64,000 nucleotides of DNA. Origin: Salarchaeum japonicum_A (lineage in GTDB: Archaea > Halobacteriota > Halobacteria > Halobacteriales > Halobacteriaceae). Below are positions 8,864 to 16,982 of the stretch, piece after piece (the stretch's first letter is position 1; every line of letters begins with the position of its first letter). A program made the translations under genes and the position numbers. The DNA lies in assembly GCF_049705945.1 (NCBI RefSeq), contig NZ_JBNAMV010000004.1, forward strand, positions 1,984,001 through 2,048,000, read 5' to 3'. The notes under the pieces are model-generated. The model was not told the DNA's origin, made no database searches, and saw only the letters and a program-made list of their open reading frames with translations.

Positions 8864-9619
8864 ATGCAGGAACTCGAAATCGAGACGGTCGCGGACGCCG
8901 ACCTCTCCGACCCCGTGTTCGTCGAGGGGCTTCCGGGCGTCGGACACGTCGGGAAACTCGTCGCCGAGCACATCGTGGAGGAGGGGGACAGCACGCTCGT
9001 GCGACGCGTGTACTCGGAGCACTTCCCGCCGCAGGTGACCGTCGGCGACGGCGGTGTCGCGGAACTCGCGCACGTCGAGGTGCACGCCGTCGAGACGGAC
9101 GGCCGCGACCTCCTCGTGCTCACGGGCGACCACCAAGCCCAGGAGAACGCCGGGCACTACCGAGTGACGGACGCCTTCCTCGACATCGCTGGGGAGTTCG
9201 GCGCGACGGAACTGTTCGCGCTCGGCGGCGTTCCCACAGGAGAACTCATCGAGGAGTACGGCGTCGTCGGCGCGGTCAGCGACGATTCGCTCACGGACGA
9301 CCTCGAAGACGCGGGCGTCGAGTTCCGATCGGACGAACCCGCGGGCGGCATCGTCGGAACTAGCGGCCTCCTGCTCGGCCTCGGCGGCCGCCGCGGGTTC
9401 GACGCCGTCTGCCTGATGGGCGAGACCTCGGGCTACCTCGTCGACCCGAAGAGCGCGAAAGCCGTGCTCGAAGTCCTCGAAACCCTCCTCGGGTTCGAGG
9501 TCGACTTCGACGCGCTGGACGAGCGCGCCGACGAGATGGAGGACGTGGTCGAGCAGATGCAGCAGATGGAACAGGGACCGAGTCCGGGGAGCGAGGACGA
9601 CCTCCGGTACATCGGCTGA
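8864..9619 (+). CDS. PAC2-family (proteasome assembly chaperone-like) protein
   Basis: 251 aa. The start FVEGLPGVGHVGKL carries the family glycine-rich loop, followed by ATP-grasp-free PAC2 alpha/beta repeats (FALGGVPTGE, GTSGLLLGLGG, MGETSGYLVDP). The C-terminus is a Gln/Met-rich helix ending DLRYIG. Archaeal members are thought to assist 20S proteasome assembly. It lies 4 nt after nop10 in the same operon. A second paralogue is at 45778-46524. Confidence 0.88.
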   Translation: MQELEIETVADADLSDPVFVEGLPGVGHVGKLVAEHIVEEGDSTLVRRVYSEHFPPQVTVGDGGVAELAHVEVHAVETDGRDLLVLTGDHQAQENAGHYRVTDAFLDIAGEFGATELFALGGVPTGELIEEYGVVGAVSDDSLTDDLEDAGVEFRSDEPAGGIVGTSGLLLGLGGRRGFDAVCLMGETSGYLVDPKSAKAVLEVLETLLGFEVDFDALDERADEMEDVVEQMQQMEQGPSPGSEDDLRYIG

Positions 9620-9673
9620 GCGCGTACTCCGAGTTCTTCTCTTAGCGGGTCGGACGACTAGAAAGCCGTTCGC

Positions 9674-10453
9674 TTAGCGGTCGACGACTTCGTAGGTCGC
9701 GCCGGCGTCGCGGAGCGGGTCGGTGACGCGGCCGACGGCGTCCGCGGTGGCGACGACGACGACTTCGAGGCCGCGGCTCGCGGCGTCGGCGGCGACGTCG
9801 CCGACGGCGAACGTGGTCGCGGGTTCGGCGTCGGTCTTTCTGAGTGCGACGACGGCTTCGACGCCCGCGGCGAGCACGAGGTCCGCTCGATTCACTTTGG
9901 CGGCGAGTTCGTCGAGGTCGACTTCGCCGCTCCCACCGGAGCGAACTGGCGGCACCTGTTGGACGGTCACGGACCCGGGCGCGAGGTCGATAATGCCCTC
10001 GAAGCCCGTGACGCCCACGTCCTTGCCGGCCGCGGCGTCCGTGGTCGCGACGCCGGTCGCCGGCCCGCCCTCGCCGGGCGTGGCGTGCAGCAAGCCCTCG
10101 CGCATGTCGAGCGTGACGGTGTCGCCCTGCGCGATGTCACCGGTGGCGATGGCGGCGTCCTCCTGCACGCTCCCGAGCACGTCCTCGGTCACGCGGTCGG
10201 CGTACCGCCGCACGTCGTCCGCCGTCCTGAGGAGCCAGTCCACTCCCTCCTTCGTGATGCGGTAGCGCGACCGCCCTTCCTTCTCCACCAGTCCCTCCTC
10301 CGTGAGTTCCCGGATGTACTCGGAGACCGCCTGCGTCGTGACGCCGACGGCGTCCGCTATCTCGCCCTGACTCACCGCGGGCTGCCGGTCCGCGATTTCA
10401 ACAAGAATCCGGAAGCGCGTCGCGGAGCGCTTATCGGAGAGCACGTCGGCCAT
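9674..10453 (-). CDS. Winged-helix (MarR/ArsR-like) transcriptional regulator, haloarchaeal type
   Basis: 259 aa from ATG 10453. An N-terminal winged helix spans about 1-75 (ILVEIADRQPAVSQGEIADA...VTTQAVSEYIRELTEEGLV). A larger C-terminal domain follows, with small-molecule or redox-sensing potential (alternating hydrophobic beta/alpha units; AAGVEAVVALRKTDAEP). Upstream GTG/ATG codons would add only a few non-helical residues. It is divergent from thrC across a hairpin-prone spacer. Ligand unknown. Confidence 0.78.
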   Translation of the reverse strand: MADVLSDKRSATRFRILVEIADRQPAVSQGEIADAVGVTTQAVSEYIRELTEEGLVEKEGRSRYRITKEGVDWLLRTADDVRRYADRVTEDVLGSVQEDAAIATGDIAQGDTVTLDMREGLLHATPGEGGPATGVATTDAAAGKDVGVTGFEGIIDLAPGSVTVQQVPPVRSGGSGEVDLDELAAKVNRADLVLAAGVEAVVALRKTDAEPATTFAVGDVAADAASRGLEVVVVATADAVGRVTDPLRDAGATYEVVDR

Positions 10454-10629
10454 ACCCGAGTCCGGGTGTGGGACGGTCAAAGTTCCACCGGTCGCGTGAG
10501 AGAGCGGAGCGAACGAACGCGGCCCAACAAACGGAGTTTGCGTTGGTCGCGCGAGGGAGCGAAGCGGCCCGAGTGCGACTCTCGTTCCGCAAGGGTAACT
10601 CCTTTCGACGCGGGCCGTGCAGTGTGTGT

Positions 10630-11823
10630 ATGGAGACGACTGAGGCGTTCATCGGGTTGCGGTGTGTGGAGTGTGGGGAGTTGTTCGACGCCGAGGAGGC
10701 GACGCATCGGTGTCCTGAGTGCGAGGGGATTCTGGACCCCGAGTACGATTTCGACGTGCTGGACGTGTCGCGGGAGACGTTCGAGGGGCGTCGGTTCGAT
10801 TCGATGTGGCGGTACGAGGAGTTGTTGCCGTTCACGCGGGCGTCGGCGGTGTCGATGGACGAGGGCGCGACGGCGTTGGTGAACGCGCCGAAGCTCGCGG
10901 ACGAACTCGGGGTCGGGCGCGTGCTCATCAAGGACGAAGGGCGGAATCCGACGGGGACGTTCAAGGACCGCGGGCAGACGGTCGCGGTGACGGCGGCGAG
11001 TCAGCACGGCGCGAGCGACGTGGCGCTGGCGTCAGCGGGGAACGCGGGGCAGGCGGCGGCGGCGTACGCGGCCCGCGCGGGCCTGGATGCGCACGTGTTC
11101 CTGCCGTCGCGGTCTGGGTTCACGCAGAAGGCCATGGTGAACGTCCACGGCGGCGACATGACGGTCGTCGAGGGCCGCATCGGGGACGCGGGCGCGGCGT
11201 ACGAGGGCGCGATGGAGGAGAACCCCGAGTGGTACTCGGTGAAGACGTTCGTCACGCCGTACCGCCACGAGGGGAAGAAGACGATGCTGTACGAGACGGT
11301 CGAGCAGCTCGACTGGGAGGTGCCGGACGCGGTCGTCTACCCGACCGGCGGCGGCGTCGGATTGGTCGGGATGCACAAGGCCGCGAAGGAGCTCCGCGAC
11401 CTCGGCCTCACTGACGACCTGCCGTCGATGTACGCGGCGCAGGCGGAAGGCTGTGCGCCGGTCGTACGGGCGTTCGAGGAGGGGCGGGACGTGCACGAGC
11501 CGTGGCAGAACCCGGACACTATCTGCGGCGGCATCGAGATTCCCGACCCGGGCGCGAGTCCGCTGATTCTGGATGCGCTCCGGGAGTCCGATGGTGGCGC
11601 GGTGGCGACGAGCGACCAGGACATCCTCGATTCGGCGGTGACGGTCGCGCAGAACGAGGGCGTCGAGATGGGGGCGACGTGCGCCGCGGCGGCGTCCGGC
11701 GCGTGGGAGCTCGCGCAGCGCGGCGAGTTCGACGAGGACGACACGATAGTCCTCCTGAACACGGGTCACGGGAGCAAGGACGACGACATCCTTCGCAGTC
11801 ACCTGATGAGCAAGGGCATCTAG
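10630..11823 (+). CDS. thrC: Threonine synthase
   Basis: 397 aa PLP enzyme converting O-phosphohomoserine to threonine. An N-terminal zinc-ribbon-like element (C12xxC15...C28xxC31) precedes the fold type II catalytic domain. The Schiff-base lysine is in NPTGTFKDRG (K112), and the phosphate-binding Gly-rich loop is SAGNAGQAAAAYAA. The C-terminal MGATCAAAASGAW is typical of the archaeal class. ATG 10630 was chosen because the upstream in-frame region is Arg-rich intergenic sequence. Confidence 0.92.
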   Translation: METTEAFIGLRCVECGELFDAEEATHRCPECEGILDPEYDFDVLDVSRETFEGRRFDSMWRYEELLPFTRASAVSMDEGATALVNAPKLADELGVGRVLIKDEGRNPTGTFKDRGQTVAVTAASQHGASDVALASAGNAGQAAAAYAARAGLDAHVFLPSRSGFTQKAMVNVHGGDMTVVEGRIGDAGAAYEGAMEENPEWYSVKTFVTPYRHEGKKTMLYETVEQLDWEVPDAVVYPTGGGVGLVGMHKAAKELRDLGLTDDLPSMYAAQAEGCAPVVRAFEEGRDVHEPWQNPDTICGGIEIPDPGASPLILDALRESDGGAVATSDQDILDSAVTVAQNEGVEMGATCAAAASGAWELAQRGEFDEDDTIVLLNTGHGSKDDDILRSHLMSKGI

Positions 11824-11844
11824 TCGAGGGCACAAACTTCATAG

Positions 11845-11858
11845 TTAGACGTCCCTAA
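11845..11858. promoter_or_regulatory. Candidate operator: TTAG-N6-CTAA inverted repeat
   Basis: TTAGACGTCCCTAA lies 15-28 nt before ATG 11873 and overlaps the expected core promoter. The outer half-sites are perfect and the inner bases are partly symmetric. The TTAG/CTAA spacing resembles DtxR-family boxes, and the gene it precedes encodes a DtxR-family regulator, so autoregulation is likely. Confidence 0.55.
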
Positions 11859-11872
11859 TTCTCTGGTATCGA

Positions 11873-12541
11873 ATGCTCTCCGACGTGATGGAGGACTACC
11901 TGAAGACGATTTACATGCTCCAGCGCGAGCACGGCCCGCCCGTCCGCACCTCGACCGTCGCGGACGCGCTCGACGTGACCTCGCCGACCGTCACCTCGAT
12001 GCTGGAGAAACTCGAAGACCGCGGGTTCGTCACCCGAGAGAAGTACAAGGGCGTCGAACTCACCGAGGACGGCGAAGCGGTCGCGCTCGAAGTGCTTCGC
12101 CACCACCGGCTTCTCGAAGCCTACCTCGCGGAACACCTCGACTACGAGTGGTCGGAGGTCCACGACGAGGCGGACGCGCTCGAACACCACATCAGCGAGG
12201 AGTTCGAGCGACGTGTCGCCGAGGCGCTCGGTGACCCCCGGGTCGACCCGCACGGCGACCCGATTCCGAGCGCCGACCTCACGCTCGCAGAGGACGACAC
12301 CGTCTCGCTCGCGAGCGCAGAACCCGGCGACGACGTGGTGGTCGCTCGCGTGAGCGACCGTGACGACGAGGAACTCCGCTACCTCTCCGAGGTCGGCGTC
12401 GAACCCGGCACTACGCTCACCGTCACGGACACGACGCCCATCGGCACGCTCGTCCTCGACATCGACGGTGAGACCGTGACGCTCCCCGAATCGGTCGCTG
12501 CGACCATCCGCGTCCGTCCCGTGTCCGAGGTGAGCGCATGA
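11873..12541 (+). CDS. DtxR/MntR-family metal-dependent repressor
   Basis: 222 aa with all three domains: winged helix (1-65), dimerisation/metal domain (66-about 140; ALEHH at 103-106) and a C-terminal SH3/FeoA-like domain (about 145-220). The first-helix ligand is Asp8 in MEDYLKTIY. That is the MntR-like residue; iron regulators DtxR/IdeR have Met there. His77 is also present, so Mn sensing is favoured (inference). The stop overlaps the next start (ATGA), coupling it to a TMEM165/GDT1 transporter. A candidate operator sits on the promoter. Confidence 0.92.
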   Translation: MLSDVMEDYLKTIYMLQREHGPPVRTSTVADALDVTSPTVTSMLEKLEDRGFVTREKYKGVELTEDGEAVALEVLRHHRLLEAYLAEHLDYEWSEVHDEADALEHHISEEFERRVAEALGDPRVDPHGDPIPSADLTLAEDDTVSLASAEPGDDVVVARVSDRDDEELRYLSEVGVEPGTTLTVTDTTPIGTLVLDIDGETVTLPESVAATIRVRPVSEVSA

Positions 12542-13272
12542 CGGCGAGCGGCCTCCAGGGCATCATCGAACAGTACGCGCACTACGGGCCCTTCCTCGCG
12601 GCGTTCCTCGCGAACCTCCTCGCGACCTTCGGCGACAAGGGACAGCTCGCCGTCATCACACTCGCCACGAAGTACGACGCGAAACGCATCTTCGTCGGCG
12701 CGATGGCCGCGTTCACCGCGTGGAGCGCGCTCGAAGTCGTGTTCGGCAGCACCATCACGCGCGTCGTCCCGGCGTCCACGATGACCGTCGCGACCGGCGG
12801 CCTCTTCCTCGCCTTCGCGGCGTGGACGCTCCTCAACGTCCTCAACACCGTTCGCGCCGACCCACTCACACCCGTCGACCCGATGAGCGTCGTCCCCGCG
12901 TCCCTGCGCGGACTCACGGACGGCCACGGCCCGACCCTCACCGGGTTCACGTTCATCGGACTCGCCGAGTTCGGCGATAAAACCCAACTCCTCACCATCG
13001 CGCTCGCCGCGACGTTCCCGAACTCGCTCGTCTCCGTCTTCCTCGGCGTCGTCGCCGCGCTCGCGCTCCGCACCGGCGTCGACGCGCTCATCGGCGAGCA
13101 AGCCGAACGCGTCCTTCCCTCGCTCTACATCGAGGTCGCGTCCGCGGTCGTGTTCGCCGCGTTCGGCGTGTTCGTCTTCGGCGCCATCGGCGAAACCGTC
13201 CTCATCATCGCGGTCGTCGCCGCGCTCTTCTTCTGCGTTGGCGCGGCCGCTGAACGCTACCACGCGGCCTAG
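12538..13272 (+). CDS. TMEM165/GDT1 (UPF0016) family cation transporter
   Basis: 244 aa, six to seven transmembrane helices in two homologous halves. The second half has the canonical E144-F-G-D-K-T149. The first half reads ATFGDKGQ at 29-36, so the family Glu is replaced by Thr30 and the Ser/Thr by Gly35. Family members move Mn2+ or Ca2+ against H+. Coupling to an MntR-like regulator argues for manganese export. The asymmetric motif is uncommon and may alter ion coupling. Confidence 0.9.
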   Translation: MTASGLQGIIEQYAHYGPFLAAFLANLLATFGDKGQLAVITLATKYDAKRIFVGAMAAFTAWSALEVVFGSTITRVVPASTMTVATGGLFLAFAAWTLLNVLNTVRADPLTPVDPMSVVPASLRGLTDGHGPTLTGFTFIGLAEFGDKTQLLTIALAATFPNSLVSVFLGVVAALALRTGVDALIGEQAERVLPSLYIEVASAVVFAAFGVFVFGAIGETVLIIAVVAALFFCVGAAAERYHAA

Positions 13273-13955
13273 AACCGCTCGTCGGTCTCCATCCGCGCGA
13301 CCTCGCCCTCCAGCCACTCCCGGAACCACCGCACGCGCTTCAGCCGCTCGTGCGCGATGGACTCCGCGGTATCGCTCTCCACGCGACTCACCGCTTCCTC
13401 GCCGCGCTCGTACACGCGCTCTATCATCTCCGCCGAATCCATGTGCGTGCGCGCCTCGTACCCCATCCGCAACAGCATCAACACCGTGCCGTTCGCACCG
13501 ACCTTATCGAGCAAGTCGGCCTCCACGAGACACCGCGCTTCGAGCGTCAGGTCGCCGAGCGACCCCTGATAGGAGTGCTTCGCGATAGCGTCGCAGACAC
13601 GGTCGACGAACGACGCCGGATAGTCGCCGTGCGTTTCGAGGAACTGCCGCGCCACCCGCGCACCCTCCTCCGCGTGCACGTCCTGGTCGGCCTCCAGTTT
13701 CGCCACGTCGTGGAAGAGCGACGCGACGCGAACCACGTCCACGTCCGCGCCCTCCTTCTGCGCGATTTCGACCGCGAGGTCCGTCACGTTCAGGATGTGA
13801 TTGAACCGGTACTCCGCAGAGTGCCACGGATACCACCGCATCCGACCGCCGCCGTCCTCGTTCTCCACGCTCGCCCGGAGATAGTCCGAAACGAACGTCT
13901 TCATCTCCGCAAGCTCCTCGGACGAGACGGACGATTCCCTTATCTCGACGCCCAT
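13269..13955 (-). CDS. HD-domain phosphohydrolase
   Basis: 228 aa. Metal ligands of the HD superfamily are visible: H53 (FNHILNV), H82-D83 (LFHDVAKLE), H94 (DVHAEEGA) and the later ADLLDKVGANG. It probably hydrolyses a phosphorylated nucleotide or related substrate. ATG 13955 was chosen because a strong GGAGGTG ribosome-binding site sits just upstream; the longer in-frame reading would place that site inside the gene. The 3' end overlaps the transporter gene by 4 nt (convergent). Confidence 0.88.
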   Translation of the reverse strand: MGVEIRESSVSSEELAEMKTFVSDYLRASVENEDGGGRMRWYPWHSAEYRFNHILNVTDLAVEIAQKEGADVDVVRVASLFHDVAKLEADQDVHAEEGARVARQFLETHGDYPASFVDRVCDAIAKHSYQGSLGDLTLEARCLVEADLLDKVGANGTVLMLLRMGYEARTHMDSAEMIERVYERGEEAVSRVESDTAESIAHERLKRVRWFREWLEGEVARMETDERF

Positions 13956-14068
13956 CTCACCACCTCCGTTCGAATCCGATACGTACAACTCATTACGTAG
14001 ACGAACGCCTGTTTCGCTCTTTAGCCTTTTGCAGGCCACCCACACACCCACGAAGAACCCGTGACGCG

Positions 14069-14386
14069 CTAGTTCGCGCGCTCGCCCGGCAACCGCGCGT
14101 CCTCGATCGCGTGCTCACACTTCATCAGTGCCTCCGTCCGGTCCTCCACGCCAGCCAACTCCACCGACTCCACCACCGACCACTCGTCGTCGAACACCAC
14201 CGCCGTCGCCCGCGACTCCGTCACCAACACCACCGCCTCACTCACCGTCACCTCCTCCATCGACTCCGCCCGCACCGCCTCCTCCTGCTCCACCGGCACC
14301 ACCAACTCGAACGCGTCCGACTCGTTCAACGCCGCCACCTCACCCATACTCAACGCCCGCCCCGGCAACGACTCCAAGACACTCAT
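14069..14386 (-). CDS. Small acidic haloarchaeal hypothetical protein
   Basis: 105 aa from ATG 14386. Very Glu/Val-rich, with the feel of two beta-alpha units (FELVVPVEQEE..., VVLVTESRATAVVFDDEWSVVESVEL). No transmembrane segment. Lies 113 nt downstream of the HD gene on the same strand. No function recognised. Confidence 0.65.
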   Translation of the reverse strand: MSVLESLPGRALSMGEVAALNESDAFELVVPVEQEEAVRAESMEEVTVSEAVVLVTESRATAVVFDDEWSVVESVELAGVEDRTEALMKCEHAIEDARLPGERAN

Positions 14387-14553
14387 ACTCTCGAAGAAAC
14401 GCCCGGCGAGGAAAACCACTGCGCTCCCCACCCAAAATATGTTAGAAAATTACCATGATCTCGGGCAGATTCGAACCACGAAAACTCGAATCCGCTCGTT
14501 TTCGGGGCTGCGAATCCACGGACTATTCGCTCGTCACGTTCTTTCTCGCAGAA

Positions 14554-14657
14554 TAGTCCCGGGCGGATTCGAACCGCCGTCATGGGCTGTCTTCCCGGTA
14601 CGCTTCGTACCGCACCGGTCCAAAGGCCCATATGATTGGCCACTACACCACGGGACT
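14554..14657 (-). tRNA. tRNA-Gln (anticodon TTG) with a 31-nt intron
   Basis: On the minus strand the acceptor stem AGTCCCG/CGGGACT encloses a cloverleaf; the T arm is GGCGGTTCGAATCCGCC, with discriminator A. The anticodon stem TGGGC/GCCCA is interrupted in the 3' part of the loop, after position 37, by about 31 nt able to form a bulge-helix-bulge. Without the intron the tRNA is 73 nt. Tested haloarchaea carry a 31-nt intron in the same tRNA. CCA is not encoded. Confidence 0.93.
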
Positions 14658-14700
14658 GTACTATAATTGTAGACGCGGGACCATACAAGAGAATTACCCT

Positions 14701-15438
14701 TCACTGATTCTGTGGGAGTTCGACGGCGCCGGCTTCGACACGCCGGTGACACGGCCGACAGAGCGCGATAACGTTGTCAAGCCGGTGGGCGTCCCGTACG
14801 TTCTCGAACTCCCGAACGGGACGAATGTGGTGTACGTCCGGGTGTCGCGTTAGTTGCCGCTCGCTCCGCAGACAGCGCTGACACCGATACTGGTCGCGCT
14901 GGAGCGCTCGCCGCCGAATCTTCCACCACGTCCGGCCGTATCGAATCGGCCCACCCGCCCACTGGTGATGATTCTCCCCGACCACGTACTCGGACAGCCA
15001 CTCGGCGTAACACGAACTGTCACAGAAGCCGCCGCGCGGGTTCGCCGCCCGAGAGGGAACGACCGTGTTTTCACTGTCGCAGGCGGGACATTCCGTCACG
15101 ACGCGTTCTCGCTCCGCCGGGTTCTCAGGAAGCAACCCATCCGCGTTCTCAACGCAATTCGGGCAGTACACGCCCTTCTTGTTGGACGGATAGTAGTCGA
15201 ACTCGTCTCCGCAGCGCTCGCACGTAGTACGCTCCTTCGCGTCCCGGTAGTTACCGTTCTTCTCACCGCGCTCGCTGTAGCAGTCGTCACAGTACGTCCG
15301 CCGGGATTTCGGGTCGTAGAACTCGCGCTCGCAGTCAGCGCAGGTGCGGTTCGGGAGTGGATCGCCGTGGACTATCGTATGATGCTGACGTACACCCTGT
15401 TCGGTCCGAAGGTGTTTCCCGCAGGTCGGACACTCCAT
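14701..15438 (-). CDS. HNH endonuclease-like protein with multiple zinc fingers
   Basis: 245 aa. An N-terminal C2H2-type finger (CPTCGKHLRTEQGVRQHH) is followed by three CxxC-paired ribbons (CADC...CDDC; CERC...CPNC; CPAC...C). The C-terminal HNH nuclease core includes CQRC, VHHIRPV and ALCRPCH. It sits directly upstream of the intron-containing tRNA-Gln, on the same strand. Such proteins are often mobile or host-defence nucleases; no target can be inferred. Confidence 0.85.
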   Translation of the reverse strand: MECPTCGKHLRTEQGVRQHHTIVHGDPLPNRTCADCEREFYDPKSRRTYCDDCYSERGEKNGNYRDAKERTTCERCGDEFDYYPSNKKGVYCPNCVENADGLLPENPAERERVVTECPACDSENTVVPSRAANPRGGFCDSSCYAEWLSEYVVGENHHQWAGGPIRYGRTWWKIRRRALQRDQYRCQRCLRSERQLTRHPDVHHIRPVREFENVRDAHRLDNVIALCRPCHRRVEAGAVELPQNQ

Positions 15439-15484
15439 GCACCGAACACGAAGCCCGCAATATAGTCAATTTCGCCGACGTCGG

Positions 15485-15832
15485 TTACCGGTCGGTTTCG
15501 TCGCCGCTCTCCACGTCGATTCGGGTGACGTCGCCGGAGTCGCTGCTTCGGTCGCTGCCGCCGAAGATGGTGTTGCGGACGTCGTCCGCGAACGACTCGA
15601 CTTGGGATTTGAGGGTGGAGACTTCGTCTTCGAAGGTTTCGACGGTGCGTTCGACGTAGTGGACGCGTTCGACGGGAATGCGTCGAACCACGTCCTTTCC
15701 GTCGTCTTCGTCGACTTTGAGAATCCAGTGGTCCTGGAAGTACGCGATGTGTTCGTTCTGGAGTTCGCGTTCGACGGTTCCCTCGTCGGGATCGTCGTAG
15801 ACGATTTGCGCCGTGCCGAGGTTGTCGTCCAT
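15485..15832 (-). CDS. Conserved haloarchaeal hypothetical protein
   Basis: 115 aa. The N-terminal 50 residues look like a small beta-rich domain (IVYDDPDEGTVERELQNEHI). A heptad-patterned helix follows (VERTVETFEDEVSTLKSQVE) and then a disordered acidic tail. Could be a coiled-coil partner protein. Function unknown; ATG 15832 gives the full domain. Confidence 0.65.
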   Translation of the reverse strand: MDDNLGTAQIVYDDPDEGTVERELQNEHIAYFQDHWILKVDEDDGKDVVRRIPVERVHYVERTVETFEDEVSTLKSQVESFADDVRNTIFGGSDRSSDSGDVTRIDVESGDETDR

Positions 15833-15869
15833 ACGCGATGGTTGTGGGCGAGCAGTGTAGGTGTGGCGG

Positions 15870-16310
15870 CTAGTCGTCCGCCTGCACGCCTTCGAGTTCC
15901 TCGACGAGTTTCCCGCACGCGTCGGCTTCGGGGTCGAAGCAGGCGGGACAGTCTGGTTCGCGGTCGATAATCATGTCGAGGCGGCCGGCGACGGTTTCGT
16001 CGATAACGGGTTCGAGCTGGCGCGCTTCTTCTCGATACTCCTTGACGTCGAGGACGTTCGCGAGGAAGCGTTCGAGGATGCAGTACGTGCCGAGCGCTTC
16101 GACCGCGCGCGCTTCGCCGTCGTCCGTGAGCGCCGCGCCCTTGTACTTCTCGTGGGTGACGAGGCCGCGTTCTTCGAGTTTTCCGACCATCTCGTTCGCG
16201 CTTGCGGGACTCACGTCCAGTCGGTCCGCGAGCGCGCCGGTCGACGCCGGGCCGTCCTCCAACTGCTGGACGACGAAGATGGTTTTCAGGTACTGGTCCG
16301 CTGTATTCAT
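15870..16310 (-). CDS. Short DtxR-family regulator with Cys-rich C-terminus
   Basis: 146 aa from ATG 16310. The winged helix and dimerisation domain are present (MNTADQYLKTIF...SPASANEMVGKLEERGLVTHEKYKG) but there is no SH3 domain. The ligand position before the first Tyr is Gln6, where MntR has Asp and DtxR has Met. The C-terminus has CPACFDPEADAC, a possible metal or Fe-S/redox site. It lies downstream of a ferritin-like gene on the same strand, separated by an array of hairpins. Confidence 0.82.
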   Translation of the reverse strand: MNTADQYLKTIFVVQQLEDGPASTGALADRLDVSPASANEMVGKLEERGLVTHEKYKGAALTDDGEARAVEALGTYCILERFLANVLDVKEYREEARQLEPVIDETVAGRLDMIIDREPDCPACFDPEADACGKLVEELEGVQADD

Positions 16311-16413
16311 GCGAACCACCTCGTGGTTCGCGTGAGTGCGTCGCGCGCATCGCGTGCGACGAAATTCACGGCTCCCTGGGAGCCGTGAGCGAGCGAGACT
16401 GACGGTCGCGCTC
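16311..16413. repeat. Array of four different short inverted repeats
   Basis: Four successive hairpins fill the 126-bp spacer. (1) 16311-16331, GCGAACCAC/GTGGTTCGC, loop CTC. (2) 16340-16360, GTCGCGCGC/GCGTGCGAC, loop ATC, one mismatch. (3) 16367-16387, CACGGCTCCC/GGGAGCCGTG around one base. (4) 16391-16413, GAGCGAGAC/GTCGCGCTC, loop 5 nt, one mismatch. Stem sequences are unrelated to each other; geometry is shared. It lies between the ferritin-like stop and the regulator start. Confidence 0.8.
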
Positions 16414-16436
16414 GGTTCATTCGGCGCTCACCCCGG

Positions 16437-16931
16437 TCATACGCGGTCCTCCATGAGGTTCGCGACTTCTTCGACGCCCTCCGCTTCGGCCTGCCGAATC
16501 TCTTTGAGCACGCCGAGCAGGCTGTCGCGGGGGACGCTGAACTCCGCGTCGCTCGACTCGATGGCGTCGATGAGGTCGTCGTAGAACTTGTAGGCGGTCT
16601 CTTCGCCGTTCAGTTGGTCGTAGAGCACGCCGTCGAAGTCGTCGGGGCGCGTCTGTGCGTACTGGGCGTTCACGAGTGCTTGGATGTCGTCGAACGGAAT
16701 GCTTTCCGCGTCTAATTCGTCGACGAGGTCTTCGAGGCGTTCGCGGTGCTGGTGTGATTCCTCGCGCGCGTCGGCCAGGAGGCCCTCGATGCGTTCGTCG
16801 CGTTCGTCCGCGGGGAGTCGCTGGTAGTGCTGGTAGGCGCGTGCTTCGACGACCTCTTCGAGCACGATTCCGATCTGGAGGAGGCGTGCGAGCTGGTCGT
16901 CCGAATCCACGCGTGCGGCGACTGAACTCAC
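16437..16931 (-). CDS. Ferritin-like (rubrerythrin-type) helical protein
   Basis: 164 aa, starting at GTG 16931 with a GAGGTG ribosome-binding site about 6 nt upstream. Four helices carry the di-metal pattern: GIVLEEVVEARAY, REESHQHRE, NGEETAYKFYDD and EIRQAEAEGVEEV. Likely iron storage, oxidative-stress defence or a metal-dependent oxidase. No C-terminal rubredoxin domain is present. Same-strand DtxR-type gene downstream suggests an iron/redox unit. Confidence 0.78.
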   Translation of the reverse strand: MSSVAARVDSDDQLARLLQIGIVLEEVVEARAYQHYQRLPADERDERIEGLLADAREESHQHRERLEDLVDELDAESIPFDDIQALVNAQYAQTRPDDFDGVLYDQLNGEETAYKFYDDLIDAIESSDAEFSVPRDSLLGVLKEIRQAEAEGVEEVANLMEDRV

Positions 16932-16982
16932 GGTTCACCTCGGCGTCCGTCCGTCATACCTGAGTCGTCGGTCCGCGCGAAC

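Noticed and set aside
14455..14480. Possible second tRNA gene next to tRNA-Gln
   Set aside because: Only a T-arm-like segment is present; no acceptor partner, D arm or anticodon stem could be found.
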